Source: an uncultured Clostridia bacterium (GTDB lineage Bacteria > Bacillota > Clostridia > Christensenellales > Aristaeellaceae). Taken from it: a stretch of DNA of 64,000 nt. The position numbers and the translations under genes were made by a program. The stretch is from positions 42,292-106,291 of the forward strand of contig CAKUKE010000006.1 of NCBI GenBank assembly GCA_934662505.1. The letters are read 5' to 3'. This document shows positions 1 to 7,808 of the stretch, one piece after another (position 1 is the stretch's first letter; each line of letters starts with the position of its first letter). The notes under the pieces were generated by a model. That model was not told where the DNA came from and did no database searches. It was given only the letters and a program-made list of their open reading frames with translations.

Positions 1-809
1 TCCACGGCAAAGGCGTTGGGCTCGCCGCATTCGCTGGTGTTCACCTCCCGCCACATCCTGTGGCGCAGATAGGGGTTGCGGCTCATGACGGCTGCCGTCT
101 GCAATCCGGGCAGGCTGAAGGTTTTGGTGGGCGCAAGGCAGGTGACGCTGTTGTCCGCGCAGCAGTCGCTGACGGAAGCAAAGGGCACATAGGCATACCC
201 GGGGTCGGTCAGATCGCAGTGGATCTCGTCGGACACCACCGTCACGTGGTAACGGCTGCACATTTCTCCGACACGCGCCAGCTCCTCCCGGCTCCAGATG
301 CGCCCCACCGGGTTATGAGGATTGCACAGGATCATCAGGCTGGTCTGCATGTCCGACAGCGCCTTTTCCAGTCCGTCCCAGTCAATATCGTAGCGGTCTC
401 CCCGCAGCAGCAGGGGCACCTCCAGCGGCCGCCGGCCGTTATTGACGATGCAGTTGAAAAAAATATTGTACACCGGGGTCATGACCACCACGTTTTCATT
501 GGGGGTGGTCAATTTCCGCACCGCGGCGGACAGCGCCGGCACCACGCCCGTGGCAAAAAACAGCCAGTCCTTTTCCATGGAAAAATCATGCCGGCTTTTC
601 CACCAGTCCACATAGGCCTGCGCCCAGGCATCGGGAACGTCGGTATAGCCGAACATGCCCTTGTCCAGCCGCTGCTGCAGCGCTTCGGTCACCTCGGGCA
701 GGGTGGCAAAGTCCATATCCGCAATGGACAGGGGCAATTCATTCTCCCCCACGTCCCATTTGGAGGCGTAGGTGCTTCTTCTCTCCGACACACGGTCAAA
801 ATCGTACAT
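1..809 (-). CDS. MalY/PatB-family PLP-dependent C-S lyase (aminotransferase fold), 3' end outside window
   Basis: Fold-type I PLP enzyme of the MalY/PatB group, which cleaves C-S bonds of cystathionine or cysteine-type substrates. Visible motifs: an N-terminal MYDFDRVSERRSTYASKW stretch typical of the group, NPHNPVGR, VSDEIHCDL, and the PLP-lysine segment APTKTFNLPGL. The start ATG lies 7 bases after the stop of the upstream ABC ATPase gene, so it is the last visible gene of the amino-acid transport operon. This pairing suggests import and breakdown of a sulfur amino acid, but the substrate is an inference. About 269 residues are visible; roughly 120 more lie outside the window. Confidence 0.9.
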   Translation of the reverse strand, partial: MYDFDRVSERRSTYASKWDVGENELPLSIADMDFATLPEVTEALQQRLDKGMFGYTDVPDAWAQAYVDWWKSRHDFSMEKDWLFFATGVVPALSAAVRKLTTPNENVVVMTPVYNIFFNCIVNNGRRPLEVPLLLRGDRYDIDWDGLEKALSDMQTSLMILCNPHNPVGRIWSREELARVGEMCSRYHVTVVSDEIHCDLTDPGYAYVPFASVSDCCADNSVTCLAPTKTFSLPGLQTAAVMSRNPYLRHRMWREVNTSECGEPNAFAV

Positions 810-816
810 CGCTCGC

Positions 817-1563
817 TTATCCTTTCTGCTGCGCCACGTTGCGCAAAAACTGCCGGGTGCGCTCCTGCGACGGATGGTCGAAAAATTCTTCAGGCGTGTT
901 TTCCTCCACCACCAGCCCGCCGTCCATCAGGAGGGTACGGGTCGATACCTGACGGGCAAAATGCATTTCATGGGTCACGATCAGCATGGTCATGCCCCCG
1001 CCGGCCAGATCGCGCATCACATCCAGCACTTCTCCCACCAGCTCGGGATCCAGCGCGGAGGTAGGCTCGTCAAAATAGATGATCTCCGGGTCGGCGGCCA
1101 TGGCGCGGGCGATGGCCACCCGCTGCTGCTGTCCGCCGGACAGCTCGGCGGGGTACGCGCCCGCCCGCTCGGCCAGCCCTACCCGCCGCAACGCCTCCAT
1201 ACCCGCCTCCTCGGCCTGTTTTTTCGGCATGCGCCGCGCCACGATGAGCCCCTCCGTGGTATTCTGCAGGGCGGTCTTATTGTTGAACAGGTTGTAGCCC
1301 TGAAAGACGAAGCCCGTCCGCTTCCGCAGCCGGCGCACGGCGGCCTTGTCCGCGCCGTGCATATCCAGCGTCTCCCCGTCCAGCGTCAGGGTGCCCCCGT
1401 CCGCCCGTTCCAGAAAGTTGAGACAGCGGAGGAAGGTGGTCTTGCCCGACCCGCTGGGTCCCAGGATGGTAATCACATCCCCCTTGTCGACCCGAAGGGA
1501 AATATCCCGCAGCACCGGCTGCCCGCCAAAGGCCTTGCGCACATGGCCCGCTTCCATCATCAT
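817..1563 (-). CDS. Polar amino-acid ABC transporter ATP-binding protein (GlnQ/ArtP type)
   Basis: ATPase subunit (248 aa) that energises amino-acid import at the membrane. Walker A GPSGSGKTT, signature LSGGQQQR, Walker B IIYFDEPTSALD and the H-loop VTHEMHFA are all present. The start is taken as the ATG that overlaps the permease stop codon (ATGA), with a GGAG upstream; a longer frame to 1599 runs into the permease gene and is unlikely. It belongs with the permease, the binding protein and the MalY-like lyase. Confidence 0.93.
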   Translation of the reverse strand: MMMEAGHVRKAFGGQPVLRDISLRVDKGDVITILGPSGSGKTTFLRCLNFLERADGGTLTLDGETLDMHGADKAAVRRLRKRTGFVFQGYNLFNNKTALQNTTEGLIVARRMPKKQAEEAGMEALRRVGLAERAGAYPAELSGGQQQRVAIARAMAADPEIIYFDEPTSALDPELVGEVLDVMRDLAGGGMTMLIVTHEMHFARQVSTRTLLMDGGLVVEENTPEEFFDHPSQERTRQFLRNVAQQKG

Positions 1564-2249
1564 GCGCTCCGCCCCCTTTTTTCCATTTTCTTTTCGCACA
1601 TCCGCTGCACCCGGGTCAATACCGTGCAGAACAGCAGATAAATGACGCCCACCTCGCAGTACAGGATAAACGGCTCCATGGTGCGTGCGGCGATGCGCTG
1701 GGTAGCCTGAAACATTTCGACCACCGTAATGTTGGCCGCAAGGGATGTATCCTTCACCAGCCCGATCAGCGAATTGGACAGGGGCGGGAACGCAGTGCGC
1801 AGCGCCTGAGGCAGCACGATGCGCCGCATGATCTGCATATAGCTCATGCCCACGCAGAGCCCCGCCTCCATCTGTCCCGCAGGCACCGCCTCAATGGCCG
1901 CGCGGATGGTTTCCGACGCATACGCGCCCGTGTTCAGGGAAAAAACAATCACAGCGGCGGGCAGCGCGTCCATCACCAGCCCCAGCTTGGGCAGACCGTA
2001 GAACACAATGTACAGCTGCACCAGCATGGGTGTTCCGCGGAATACCCACACATAAAAACGAGCCAGCTGCCGCAGCACCCTGACCCCCGCCACCTGCACC
2101 AGCGCGGTAAACAGGGCGATGATCAGCCCCAGTGCGAAGGAGATCAGCGTCAGCGGGATGGTGATCTCCAGTCCCGGGATCAGGATCTGCGAAAAGGAAG
2201 TGGTGATCAGCTCCACCACCCGCTGCGCCCTTGCGGACAGTTCCGGCAC
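1560..2249 (-). CDS. Polar amino-acid ABC transporter permease (HisM/GlnP family)
   Basis: 229 aa membrane permease with several hydrophobic spans and the EAA-type segment around ASETIRAAIEAVPAGQMEAG, which docks onto the ATPase. GTG start with a GAGGTG ribosome-binding site. A single permease gene suggests a homodimeric channel. It lies 78 bases after the binding-protein gene, across an intercistronic hairpin, and overlaps the ATPase gene by 4 bases. Confidence 0.92.
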   Translation of the reverse strand: MPELSARAQRVVELITTSFSQILIPGLEITIPLTLISFALGLIIALFTALVQVAGVRVLRQLARFYVWVFRGTPMLVQLYIVFYGLPKLGLVMDALPAAVIVFSLNTGAYASETIRAAIEAVPAGQMEAGLCVGMSYMQIMRRIVLPQALRTAFPPLSNSLIGLVKDTSLAANITVVEMFQATQRIAARTMEPFILYCEVGVIYLLFCTVLTRVQRMCEKKMEKRGRSA

Positions 2250-2294
2250 GTGCTACACCTCTTTTTAACGTCATTTTTTTTGCACAGGACGCAA

Positions 2295-2320
2295 GCGCCC
2301 GGCAGTTTCCCGCCGGGCGC
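2295..2320 (-). terminator. Intercistronic GC hairpin between binding-protein and permease genes
   Basis: A perfect 9-bp stem (GCGCCCGGC/GCCGGGCGC) with an 8-base loop and no T-run directly after it. Such stems commonly protect the upstream mRNA and cut read-through, giving more binding protein than permease; that role is inferred. Confidence 0.6.
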
Positions 2321-2327
2321 AAGGCGC

Positions 2328-3107
2328 TTATTCCTGCGTATAGTCAAACCCGAAATACTTCAGGGACAGCGCCGACAGGGTGCCGTCCGCCCGCAATTCC
2401 TCAATGGCCTTGTTGACCGCCTCCAGAAAACGCCCGCTTCCCTTGGGCACAGGCACCACGGAGGAAGACGCGCTGTCCGTACGGGCCACGATCTTTACCT
2501 TTTCCTCCGGATGGGCGGTCATGTAATTGTTGAACGCCGTTTCCGCATTCAGCGTCAGGTCGGCGCGGCCGGTCTTGATCAGTTCAAAGGTTTCCGCATC
2601 GCCGTTGACGGGCACGATGGTGGCGCCCAGGCTTTCGGCCAGCATGCCCCAGGTGCTGGTGGCGTTCTGCGCCGCCCGCTTGCCCTGCACATCGTCAAAG
2701 CCCTGAATGTCGTCGTTGTCCTCCGCCACCAGCAGCGCGCCGTGGATGTAGGTATAGGGGGCGGAAAAGTCGTACTTCAGCTTCCGCTCCTCGGTCACTT
2801 CCACTTCGTTGATCACCGTGTCGCACTGACCGTTGTCCATGCCCATGAACAGCGCAGACCAGGTGTTCACATAGTATTCCACCTTCACGCCCAGCTTTTC
2901 GGCGATGGCCGCCGCCACCTCCACGTCAAACCCGACCAGCGTGCCTTCTTCATCATAATAGCTGTTGGGCGCGTAGGTGCCCTCGGTGCCCACGATCAGC
3001 GTGCCGCGCTCCAGCACCGTATCCAGCAGATCCTTTTCTTCGGCAAAAGCGCCGCTCAGCCCCAGCACAAGGCACAGCGCCACGAGAACCGCCGTCCATT
3101 TTTTCAT
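2328..3107 (-). CDS. Amino-acid ABC transporter substrate-binding protein
   Basis: 259 aa secreted binding protein of the SBP_bac_3 family. An N-terminal signal peptide (MKKWTAVLVALCLVLGL..AFA|EE) is followed by the family motif GTEGTYAPNSYYDEEG.LVGFDVEVA and later YDFSAPYTY and GKRAAQNATSTWG. There is no lipobox cysteine, so anchoring is unclear. The start was set at MKKW because the upstream residues lack signal-peptide character; an alternative GTG lies four codons upstream. The gene lies about 220 bases downstream of a consensus promoter, behind an attenuator-like leader. Confidence 0.92.
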   Translation of the reverse strand: MKKWTAVLVALCLVLGLSGAFAEEKDLLDTVLERGTLIVGTEGTYAPNSYYDEEGTLVGFDVEVAAAIAEKLGVKVEYYVNTWSALFMGMDNGQCDTVINEVEVTEERKLKYDFSAPYTYIHGALLVAEDNDDIQGFDDVQGKRAAQNATSTWGMLAESLGATIVPVNGDAETFELIKTGRADLTLNAETAFNNYMTAHPEEKVKIVARTDSASSSVVPVPKGSGRFLEAVNKAIEELRADGTLSALSLKYFGFDYTQE

Positions 3108-3154
3108 TATTTCGCTCACGCATCCTTTCTTTTTTTCGTCTCTCTGCGGCGTAC

Positions 3155-3206
3155 AAAAAACGGAATGAGTCTGTCTGCGGAGGAACCCTCCCGGCTTGCT
3201 CATCCC
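3155..3206 (-). terminator. Attenuator-like terminator in the leader of the amino-acid transport operon
   Basis: On the minus strand GGGATGAG (3199-3206) can pair with CTCATTCC (3162-3169) with one G-U pair, enclosing a second stem GGAGG-GTT-CCTCC (3079-3091 offset: 3179-3191). A T6 run (3155-3160) follows. It lies upstream of the first gene, so it would stop transcription before the coding region. The segment GACGGG (3204-3209) overlaps its left arm and can instead pair with CCCGTC (3241-3246), a possible antiterminator. Confidence 0.7.
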
Positions 3207-3230
3207 GTCCTTCAGGCCTGTGAACGCGCT

Positions 3231-3287
3231 TCAGCCGCACGACGGGTCAACGCGCTTTCGCGCACCGTTCATCCGCTGCAGCTGCAT
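3231..3287 (-). CDS. Possible leader peptide (18 codons) in the attenuator leader
   Basis: A short ORF in the untranslated leader reads MQLQRMNGARKRVDPSCG followed by TGA, with a GGGGAACGTG purine-rich stretch before its ATG. Its codons for Asp-Pro-Ser cover the CCCGTC segment proposed as antiterminator. It holds three Arg codons, one Lys and one Cys. Translation could therefore influence the terminator downstream, but whether it is translated is unknown. Confidence 0.4.
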   Translation of the reverse strand: MQLQRMNGARKRVDPSCG

Positions 3288-3336
3288 CTTCACGTTCCCC
3301 GCCTTCCTTCTCCGCAATCCCTACAGTACAGATAGG

Positions 3337-3365
3337 ATTATATGCAGCCCCCTGACGTCTGTCAA
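3337..3365 (-). promoter_or_regulatory. Consensus housekeeping promoter of the amino-acid transport operon
   Basis: Perfect -35 TTGACA (3360-3365) and -10 TATAAT (3337-3342) with a 17-base spacer, read on the minus strand. The -35 box overlaps the stop codon of the helicase gene. The predicted transcript starts near 3330, giving a leader of about 220 bases before the binding-protein gene. Confidence 0.9.
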
Positions 3366-5785
3366 GTATTTTTTCTGCACCCTGCGTTTTTTCCGTTCCG
3401 GGCGTCTTCTTCCGCCGCCATGCGGGACAGCAGCCGCTCCACATGGGCACGGGCGATGGCTGCGTCCGTCTGCTGCCGCTCCTGAGACAGAGGACGATCC
3501 CCCATGAGCCCGACGAACTGGCTCACCTTCAGCCCCAGTGCTTCCTGCATGTCCGCATCGCTGCCCCTTGGGGAGACCAGATAGTAGCACAGGAGAGAAT
3601 CCCTGTGTCCCATCCGGTGCGCCCGATCCTCCGCCTGCGCGTGTACGGCGGGCGACCAGTCCATTTCGCCGAATACCACGCAGGTCGCCCGCTGCAGGTT
3701 CAGTCCGCTGGCCGCCCGAAGGGATACGCAGCACAGCTCCGTTTTCCCGTTCATGAAACGATCCGCCGCCGTCTGCTTCTGCCCGTCCGTCTCCCGTCCC
3801 GTGATGAAGACGGGGTGCAGCCCGGACAGCTCTTTTTTATAAAGATCCATGACCGCATGATGATGGGCAAAGAGAAGCACCTTTTCTCCGTTTTCGATCA
3901 GCGCCCGCACAAACTGACACACATAGGGTGCCTTGGCCACCCCGGTGGCCTGACGCTCGCCCTGAGAAATCTGGTCTTCCAGCAGCGCCCGGGCGGAGGG
4001 AGTCAGGGAACGGTCGTCCCGCCAGCGGTTCAGCTTTTCCGCCACCGGCGCCATCAATTGCCGGTAGATTTTATCGTCCGCGTCGATCTGCTGCACCAGC
4101 CGCCGCTTGGCCGGCAGCTCGGGCAGCACCTGCGCCTTGGTGCGGCGCAGCATCAGCCCTTCCCGCCGCAGATGTTCGCCCAGCAGGTCGGGCTTGAGCA
4201 CAATGTTGTTGCCGTAGCCCGCGCACCATTCCCGGGAAAAGCTCTCCCAGTCTCCCAGAAAATGGAAATCCAGAATATTGACCACGTTCCATATTTCGCC
4301 GCCGTGATTATAAATGGGCGTGCCAGACAGACCGATCACCGTCCCGCAGCTTTCCGACAGGAGCGAGGCCGCGCTGTACTTATCCGTACCGCTGCGGCGC
4401 AATTCCTGTATTTCGTCAAAAATGACCCCGCGGAAGCCTGCTTTGGGCAGCGCTTCCTTCCAGCCCCGCAGCAAAAGATAGTGCACCAGATACACATCCG
4501 CCTCCGGCAGCGTATAGGGGGTCAGTCCCTTCACCACGTGCACGCGGGGCGGCCGTCCGCCGATCCGCACAAACCGTTCCGTTTCCCGCTTCCAGTTGAG
4601 CACCAGATGGGGCGGCGCCACCACGCACAGGGGAAACAGCCCCCGCATTGCCGCGCTGCACAGCGCCTGCACCGTTTTTCCCAGCCCCATCTCATCCGCC
4701 AGCAGCGCCCGATCCGTCATGTTGAGGAAAGCGACCCCTTCCTGCTGAAACGGTCTGAGCTCGCCGCAGAAAACGTCCTCCCCCGGATGGCACACCGGGG
4801 GCGCAATGCGCGCCCGCTCCCGCTGACGGTAATACTGCCGCGCCTGCGCAAGCGACGCTTCAAACCGTTCCCTGTCCCGGGGCGCCACGGCCAGCGGATA
4901 GCGCTGCATCAGCCAGTTCACATCGCCGATCAGCCGCCGGTGCGCGGTAAACCGCGCTTCCCCCCGCCGCGCGCCCGCGCTGCCCGGAAAAAGACGCTTG
5001 GCCAGCTCCGTCACGCAGGGCTCCCCCTTGATGACCCACTGTCCCCGCCGGGCATTGTAGGAAAGGGTGCCGTACGTGACGCCCGCGCGCTCCGCCGGGC
5101 GAAGATAGACCGGCAGATCATCCCACAGCGCCGCCGCAAGCAGACGGTCTTCCACCTGACCCTCTCCCCCGTACGGCGGCTCAGGCACCAGCGCATCCGA
5201 CGCAGTCGCCGATGTAGCCCCCTCCTCCGTCGGCGCATCCGACCGGGTCACCAGCGTCTGTCCTCGCGCCGGCGCGTCCGTCTCCGTCTGCACGGCTGGC
5301 GCATGGTCATTCATGGCAGACTTCCGACTGTCGCCGTGTGTTCCCCCTGCGTCCGTCATTTTTGCCGTTTCATCCGTGTGTACGCAGCCGTTTTCCTGCC
5401 CCTGCCGGCCGGTCAGGGCGTCCCCAGCGGGATCGGCCACCCCCCACAGCCCGTTCAGACTGAGCACCGTCACCGGCTTGCCCGCAAGGCGTCCGGGCAG
5501 GTTGGCCGCCCGCTCCGTGACCACCACCAGATCGTCCAGCAGGGGGCTCGCCAGATATTTTTCCGCCTGTTTCCGCAGGGTCTGACGGTTGGGGCGCCCC
5601 CGCTTGACCTCAATGCCCGTCCGCCCGCACAGAAAATCGATGCGGCAGCGGGGCGCCAGCGGCGCTTCATGCACAAAGGGAATCTCATTTTCCTGCAGCA
5701 CCCGGGCGATCAGGGCGTGCAGATCGTATTCATCCTGCGCCATGGCGGTGCGCAGTGTGGAAAGCGCCCGAATGACCCCCTCCAT
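3362..5785 (-). CDS. SNF2-family helicase/translocase with N-terminal PD-(D/E)XK nuclease-like domain
   Basis: 807 aa. Residues 1-115 look like a restriction-type nuclease fold: E19, D50 in RIDFLCG and E59-V-K61 in GIEVKRG give the E..D..ExK pattern. Residues 120-210 are a polar, low-complexity linker. A SNF2 ATPase follows: ADEMGLGKTVQAL (about 363-375), the DEIQ box in VIFDEIQEL, LSGTPIYNH, then SGLNLQRAT and AEDRAHRMGH in the C-terminal lobe. It probably remodels or cuts DNA in the cytoplasm; its biological role is not evident. ATG start with GGAGGGG upstream, own promoter, no obvious partner genes. Confidence 0.88.
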   Translation of the reverse strand: MEGVIRALSTLRTAMAQDEYDLHALIARVLQENEIPFVHEAPLAPRCRIDFLCGRTGIEVKRGRPNRQTLRKQAEKYLASPLLDDLVVVTERAANLPGRLAGKPVTVLSLNGLWGVADPAGDALTGRQGQENGCVHTDETAKMTDAGGTHGDSRKSAMNDHAPAVQTETDAPARGQTLVTRSDAPTEEGATSATASDALVPEPPYGGEGQVEDRLLAAALWDDLPVYLRPAERAGVTYGTLSYNARRGQWVIKGEPCVTELAKRLFPGSAGARRGEARFTAHRRLIGDVNWLMQRYPLAVAPRDRERFEASLAQARQYYRQRERARIAPPVCHPGEDVFCGELRPFQQEGVAFLNMTDRALLADEMGLGKTVQALCSAAMRGLFPLCVVAPPHLVLNWKRETERFVRIGGRPPRVHVVKGLTPYTLPEADVYLVHYLLLRGWKEALPKAGFRGVIFDEIQELRRSGTDKYSAASLLSESCGTVIGLSGTPIYNHGGEIWNVVNILDFHFLGDWESFSREWCAGYGNNIVLKPDLLGEHLRREGLMLRRTKAQVLPELPAKRRLVQQIDADDKIYRQLMAPVAEKLNRWRDDRSLTPSARALLEDQISQGERQATGVAKAPYVCQFVRALIENGEKVLLFAHHHAVMDLYKKELSGLHPVFITGRETDGQKQTAADRFMNGKTELCCVSLRAASGLNLQRATCVVFGEMDWSPAVHAQAEDRAHRMGHRDSLLCYYLVSPRGSDADMQEALGLKVSQFVGLMGDRPLSQERQQTDAAIARAHVERLLSRMAAEEDARNGKNAGCRKNT

Positions 5786-5818
5786 GCTTCATCCCCTCCA
5801 ACGTCTTCGTCTGCGACC

Positions 5819-5847
5819 AGTATACCACGTTTCGACCCGCTTGTCCC
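5819..5847 (-). promoter_or_regulatory. Promoter for the SNF2-nuclease gene
   Basis: Minus-strand -35 GGGACA (5842-5847), 17-base spacer, -10 TATACT (5819-5824) preceded by TGG (extended -10). It lies 34 bases upstream of the start codon. Confidence 0.65.
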
Positions 5848-5907
5848 GGTTTCTTCTCCGTTCTCTTTTACAGGTTCATTTTTTACATTTCAGACATATC
5901 TTGCCCC

Positions 5908-5937
5908 TTGTGCTCCATGCCTCTGAAATGGTATGAT
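5908..5937 (+). promoter_or_regulatory. Promoter for the L,D-transpeptidase gene
   Basis: -35-like TTGTGC (5908-5913) and -10 TATGAT (5932-5937), 18-base spacer; the ribosome-binding site AAAGGGG follows at 5964-5969. Confidence 0.55.
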
Positions 5938-5975
5938 ATAGAGGTACTTTGGACTCTTTTACAAAGGGGTACGCT

Positions 5976-7697
5976 ATGAAACACAAGTTTCTTTGGGCTC
6001 TGACGGCGCTGTGCGCGCTGACGCTTCTCTTTGGCGGCGCGCTGGCGGAGGATGTCGTTTTCGATACCGTGCCGGATGTGTTCCGTCCCGGCAGAACGGA
6101 GCGGATCAGCTTTACCGCGGCGCAGGACTGCACCGCTTCCCTGACCCTGCTGGATGAAGCCGGCCAGACGGTCGCCGTTCTTCGGGAAAACATCAGCGCC
6201 GTTCAGGGCGGCAACCATCTGTCCTGGGACGGTCTGACAGGCGGCCAGCCGGTGGCGGAAGGGCAGTATACCCTGCGCCTGACTGCCGGGGACGCGTCCG
6301 CGGATAAAACCGTTACCGTCGGCACGCCTGCGCCCCGCATCACAGGCATCAGCGCCTCTGCCGCCCTGATCGCCGGCGAAAGCTGGACGCTGCGGTTCAC
6401 CTGCTCCGTGCCGGGGGAAACCAGCGTACGCATCCGCCAGAATGACGAGTGGCTGACGCTGGAGACCCGGCAGGTACCCGCAGGAGAAACGGCCTTCGTC
6501 TGGAACGGGAAAACGGCGGGGGAATACCTGCCCTCCGGCGACTACTCCGTGCAGCTCACGCTCACGGATGAAACAGGCTTTGCCGCCACCCCCCAGCAGA
6601 TCACCCTGACCCTCAGCGACGTGCCCACGCCCACCCCCATCCCCACGGCGACCCCCGCGCCCACCCCCTACCTGCCCAGCAGCGTGACCACGCAGGAGGA
6701 GGAAACCAGCTACTGGACGCTGCCCATCGGCGAAACCGACGAGCAGAAGATCTGGGACATCATGATGCAACCCATCACCGTACTGGAGGGCGGTCAGCGA
6801 GACACCATCCGGGTGCGGCAGGAGCCCAGCACCTCCAGCCCCGCCATCGGCGAGATCACCTGCGCCTCGCAGGGAGTGCACGTGCTTGAAAAGACGTCGG
6901 ACGGCTGGGCCAAGGTGGAAGCCTACAATTCCTCCTACGGTCCCGACAACAAAAACCGTCCCGGCTACGGCGATACGGACGAACTGCTGGTGGGCTACGT
7001 GAAGGCCTCCCTGCTCAAGGAGATCACCCCGGTCACCAGCTACGGTCTGCTGATCGACAAGCTGACGCAGCAGATGTATATTTTCCAGGACGGCAAAAAG
7101 ATCGGCACCCTGTGGATCTCCACCGGCGAGCCTACCGCCAGGCAGCCCTGGAACGAAACCCCCTCCGGCGAATTTCTGATGGTCAGCCGCGCAGGCGGGT
7201 TCCCGGCAGGCAACCTGTGGTGCGATTACGGCATGCGCATCAACGGCGGCTGCCTGATCCACGAGGTGCCCTACAAGGGCGATGAAAACACCCCCAACGA
7301 CCGGAAGGACTACTCCTACACCCTGCCCTATCTGGGCTTCAAGGCCAGCCACGGCTGCATCCGGGTGCAGAAGGCCGCCAATGAAGAAGGGCAGAATATC
7401 CTCTGGCTGTGGAAAAACATCAAGGTCAATACCAAGGTGCTCATCTGGGACGATACGGGACGCAGGCTGGAATATCCCGCCGATGACACGGAGGTCTACT
7501 ATAACCCCGAGGGCGGCAAATACTTCCATCAGAATCAGAACTGTTCTTCCGTCAAGGATCGTTTCCTGCCCCTGACCGCCACTACCTACGGCGAACTGGA
7601 AACGCTGTTTGACACCCCCACCCGCTGCCCCTACTGCTGCAAGCTGAAAACAAAAGCGGAAATCAACGCCATCAACGCCTCGCTGGTCGTCAAGTGA
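5976..7697 (+). CDS. Secreted L,D-transpeptidase (YkuD) with Ig-like and SH3 domains
   Basis: 573 aa cell-wall enzyme that would form 3-3 crosslinks or attach proteins to peptidoglycan. Signal peptide at residues 1-25 (..GGALA|ED), two FlgD-like Ig domains (about 26-215, each with a GxxxxVWNG/SWDG strand), a Pro-Thr linker PTPTPIPTATPAPTP, an SH3-like segment (about 260-330), and the YkuD catalytic domain (about 345-490) with SHGCIRV; C461 is the nucleophile and H459 lies beside it. A small Cys-rich tail with CSSV..CPYCC resembles Ada-type metal-binding modules. Start set at MKHK, with AAAGGGG upstream; monocistronic. Confidence 0.92.
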   Translation: MKHKFLWALTALCALTLLFGGALAEDVVFDTVPDVFRPGRTERISFTAAQDCTASLTLLDEAGQTVAVLRENISAVQGGNHLSWDGLTGGQPVAEGQYTLRLTAGDASADKTVTVGTPAPRITGISASAALIAGESWTLRFTCSVPGETSVRIRQNDEWLTLETRQVPAGETAFVWNGKTAGEYLPSGDYSVQLTLTDETGFAATPQQITLTLSDVPTPTPIPTATPAPTPYLPSSVTTQEEETSYWTLPIGETDEQKIWDIMMQPITVLEGGQRDTIRVRQEPSTSSPAIGEITCASQGVHVLEKTSDGWAKVEAYNSSYGPDNKNRPGYGDTDELLVGYVKASLLKEITPVTSYGLLIDKLTQQMYIFQDGKKIGTLWISTGEPTARQPWNETPSGEFLMVSRAGGFPAGNLWCDYGMRINGGCLIHEVPYKGDENTPNDRKDYSYTLPYLGFKASHGCIRVQKAANEEGQNILWLWKNIKVNTKVLIWDDTGRRLEYPADDTEVYYNPEGGKYFHQNQNCSSVKDRFLPLTATTYGELETLFDTPTRCPYCCKLKTKAEINAINASLVVK

Positions 7698-7707
7698 TCC
7701 GATCAGC

Positions 7708-7744
7708 AAAAGCGGAACGCACGTAAAATGCGTTCCGCTTTTTT
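7708..7744 (+). terminator. Rho-independent terminator after the L,D-transpeptidase gene
   Basis: Perfect 12-bp stem AAGCGGAACGCA/TGCGTTCCGCTT with T6 on the plus strand; the minus strand also carries T4, so it can serve the convergent isomerase gene. Confidence 0.9.
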
Positions 7745-7808
7745 CATGCCGGATGCACCGTTATGATCCGCAGCACCCCCTGACCGCCGTCCCCCTCCGC
7801 CGCGCCGG

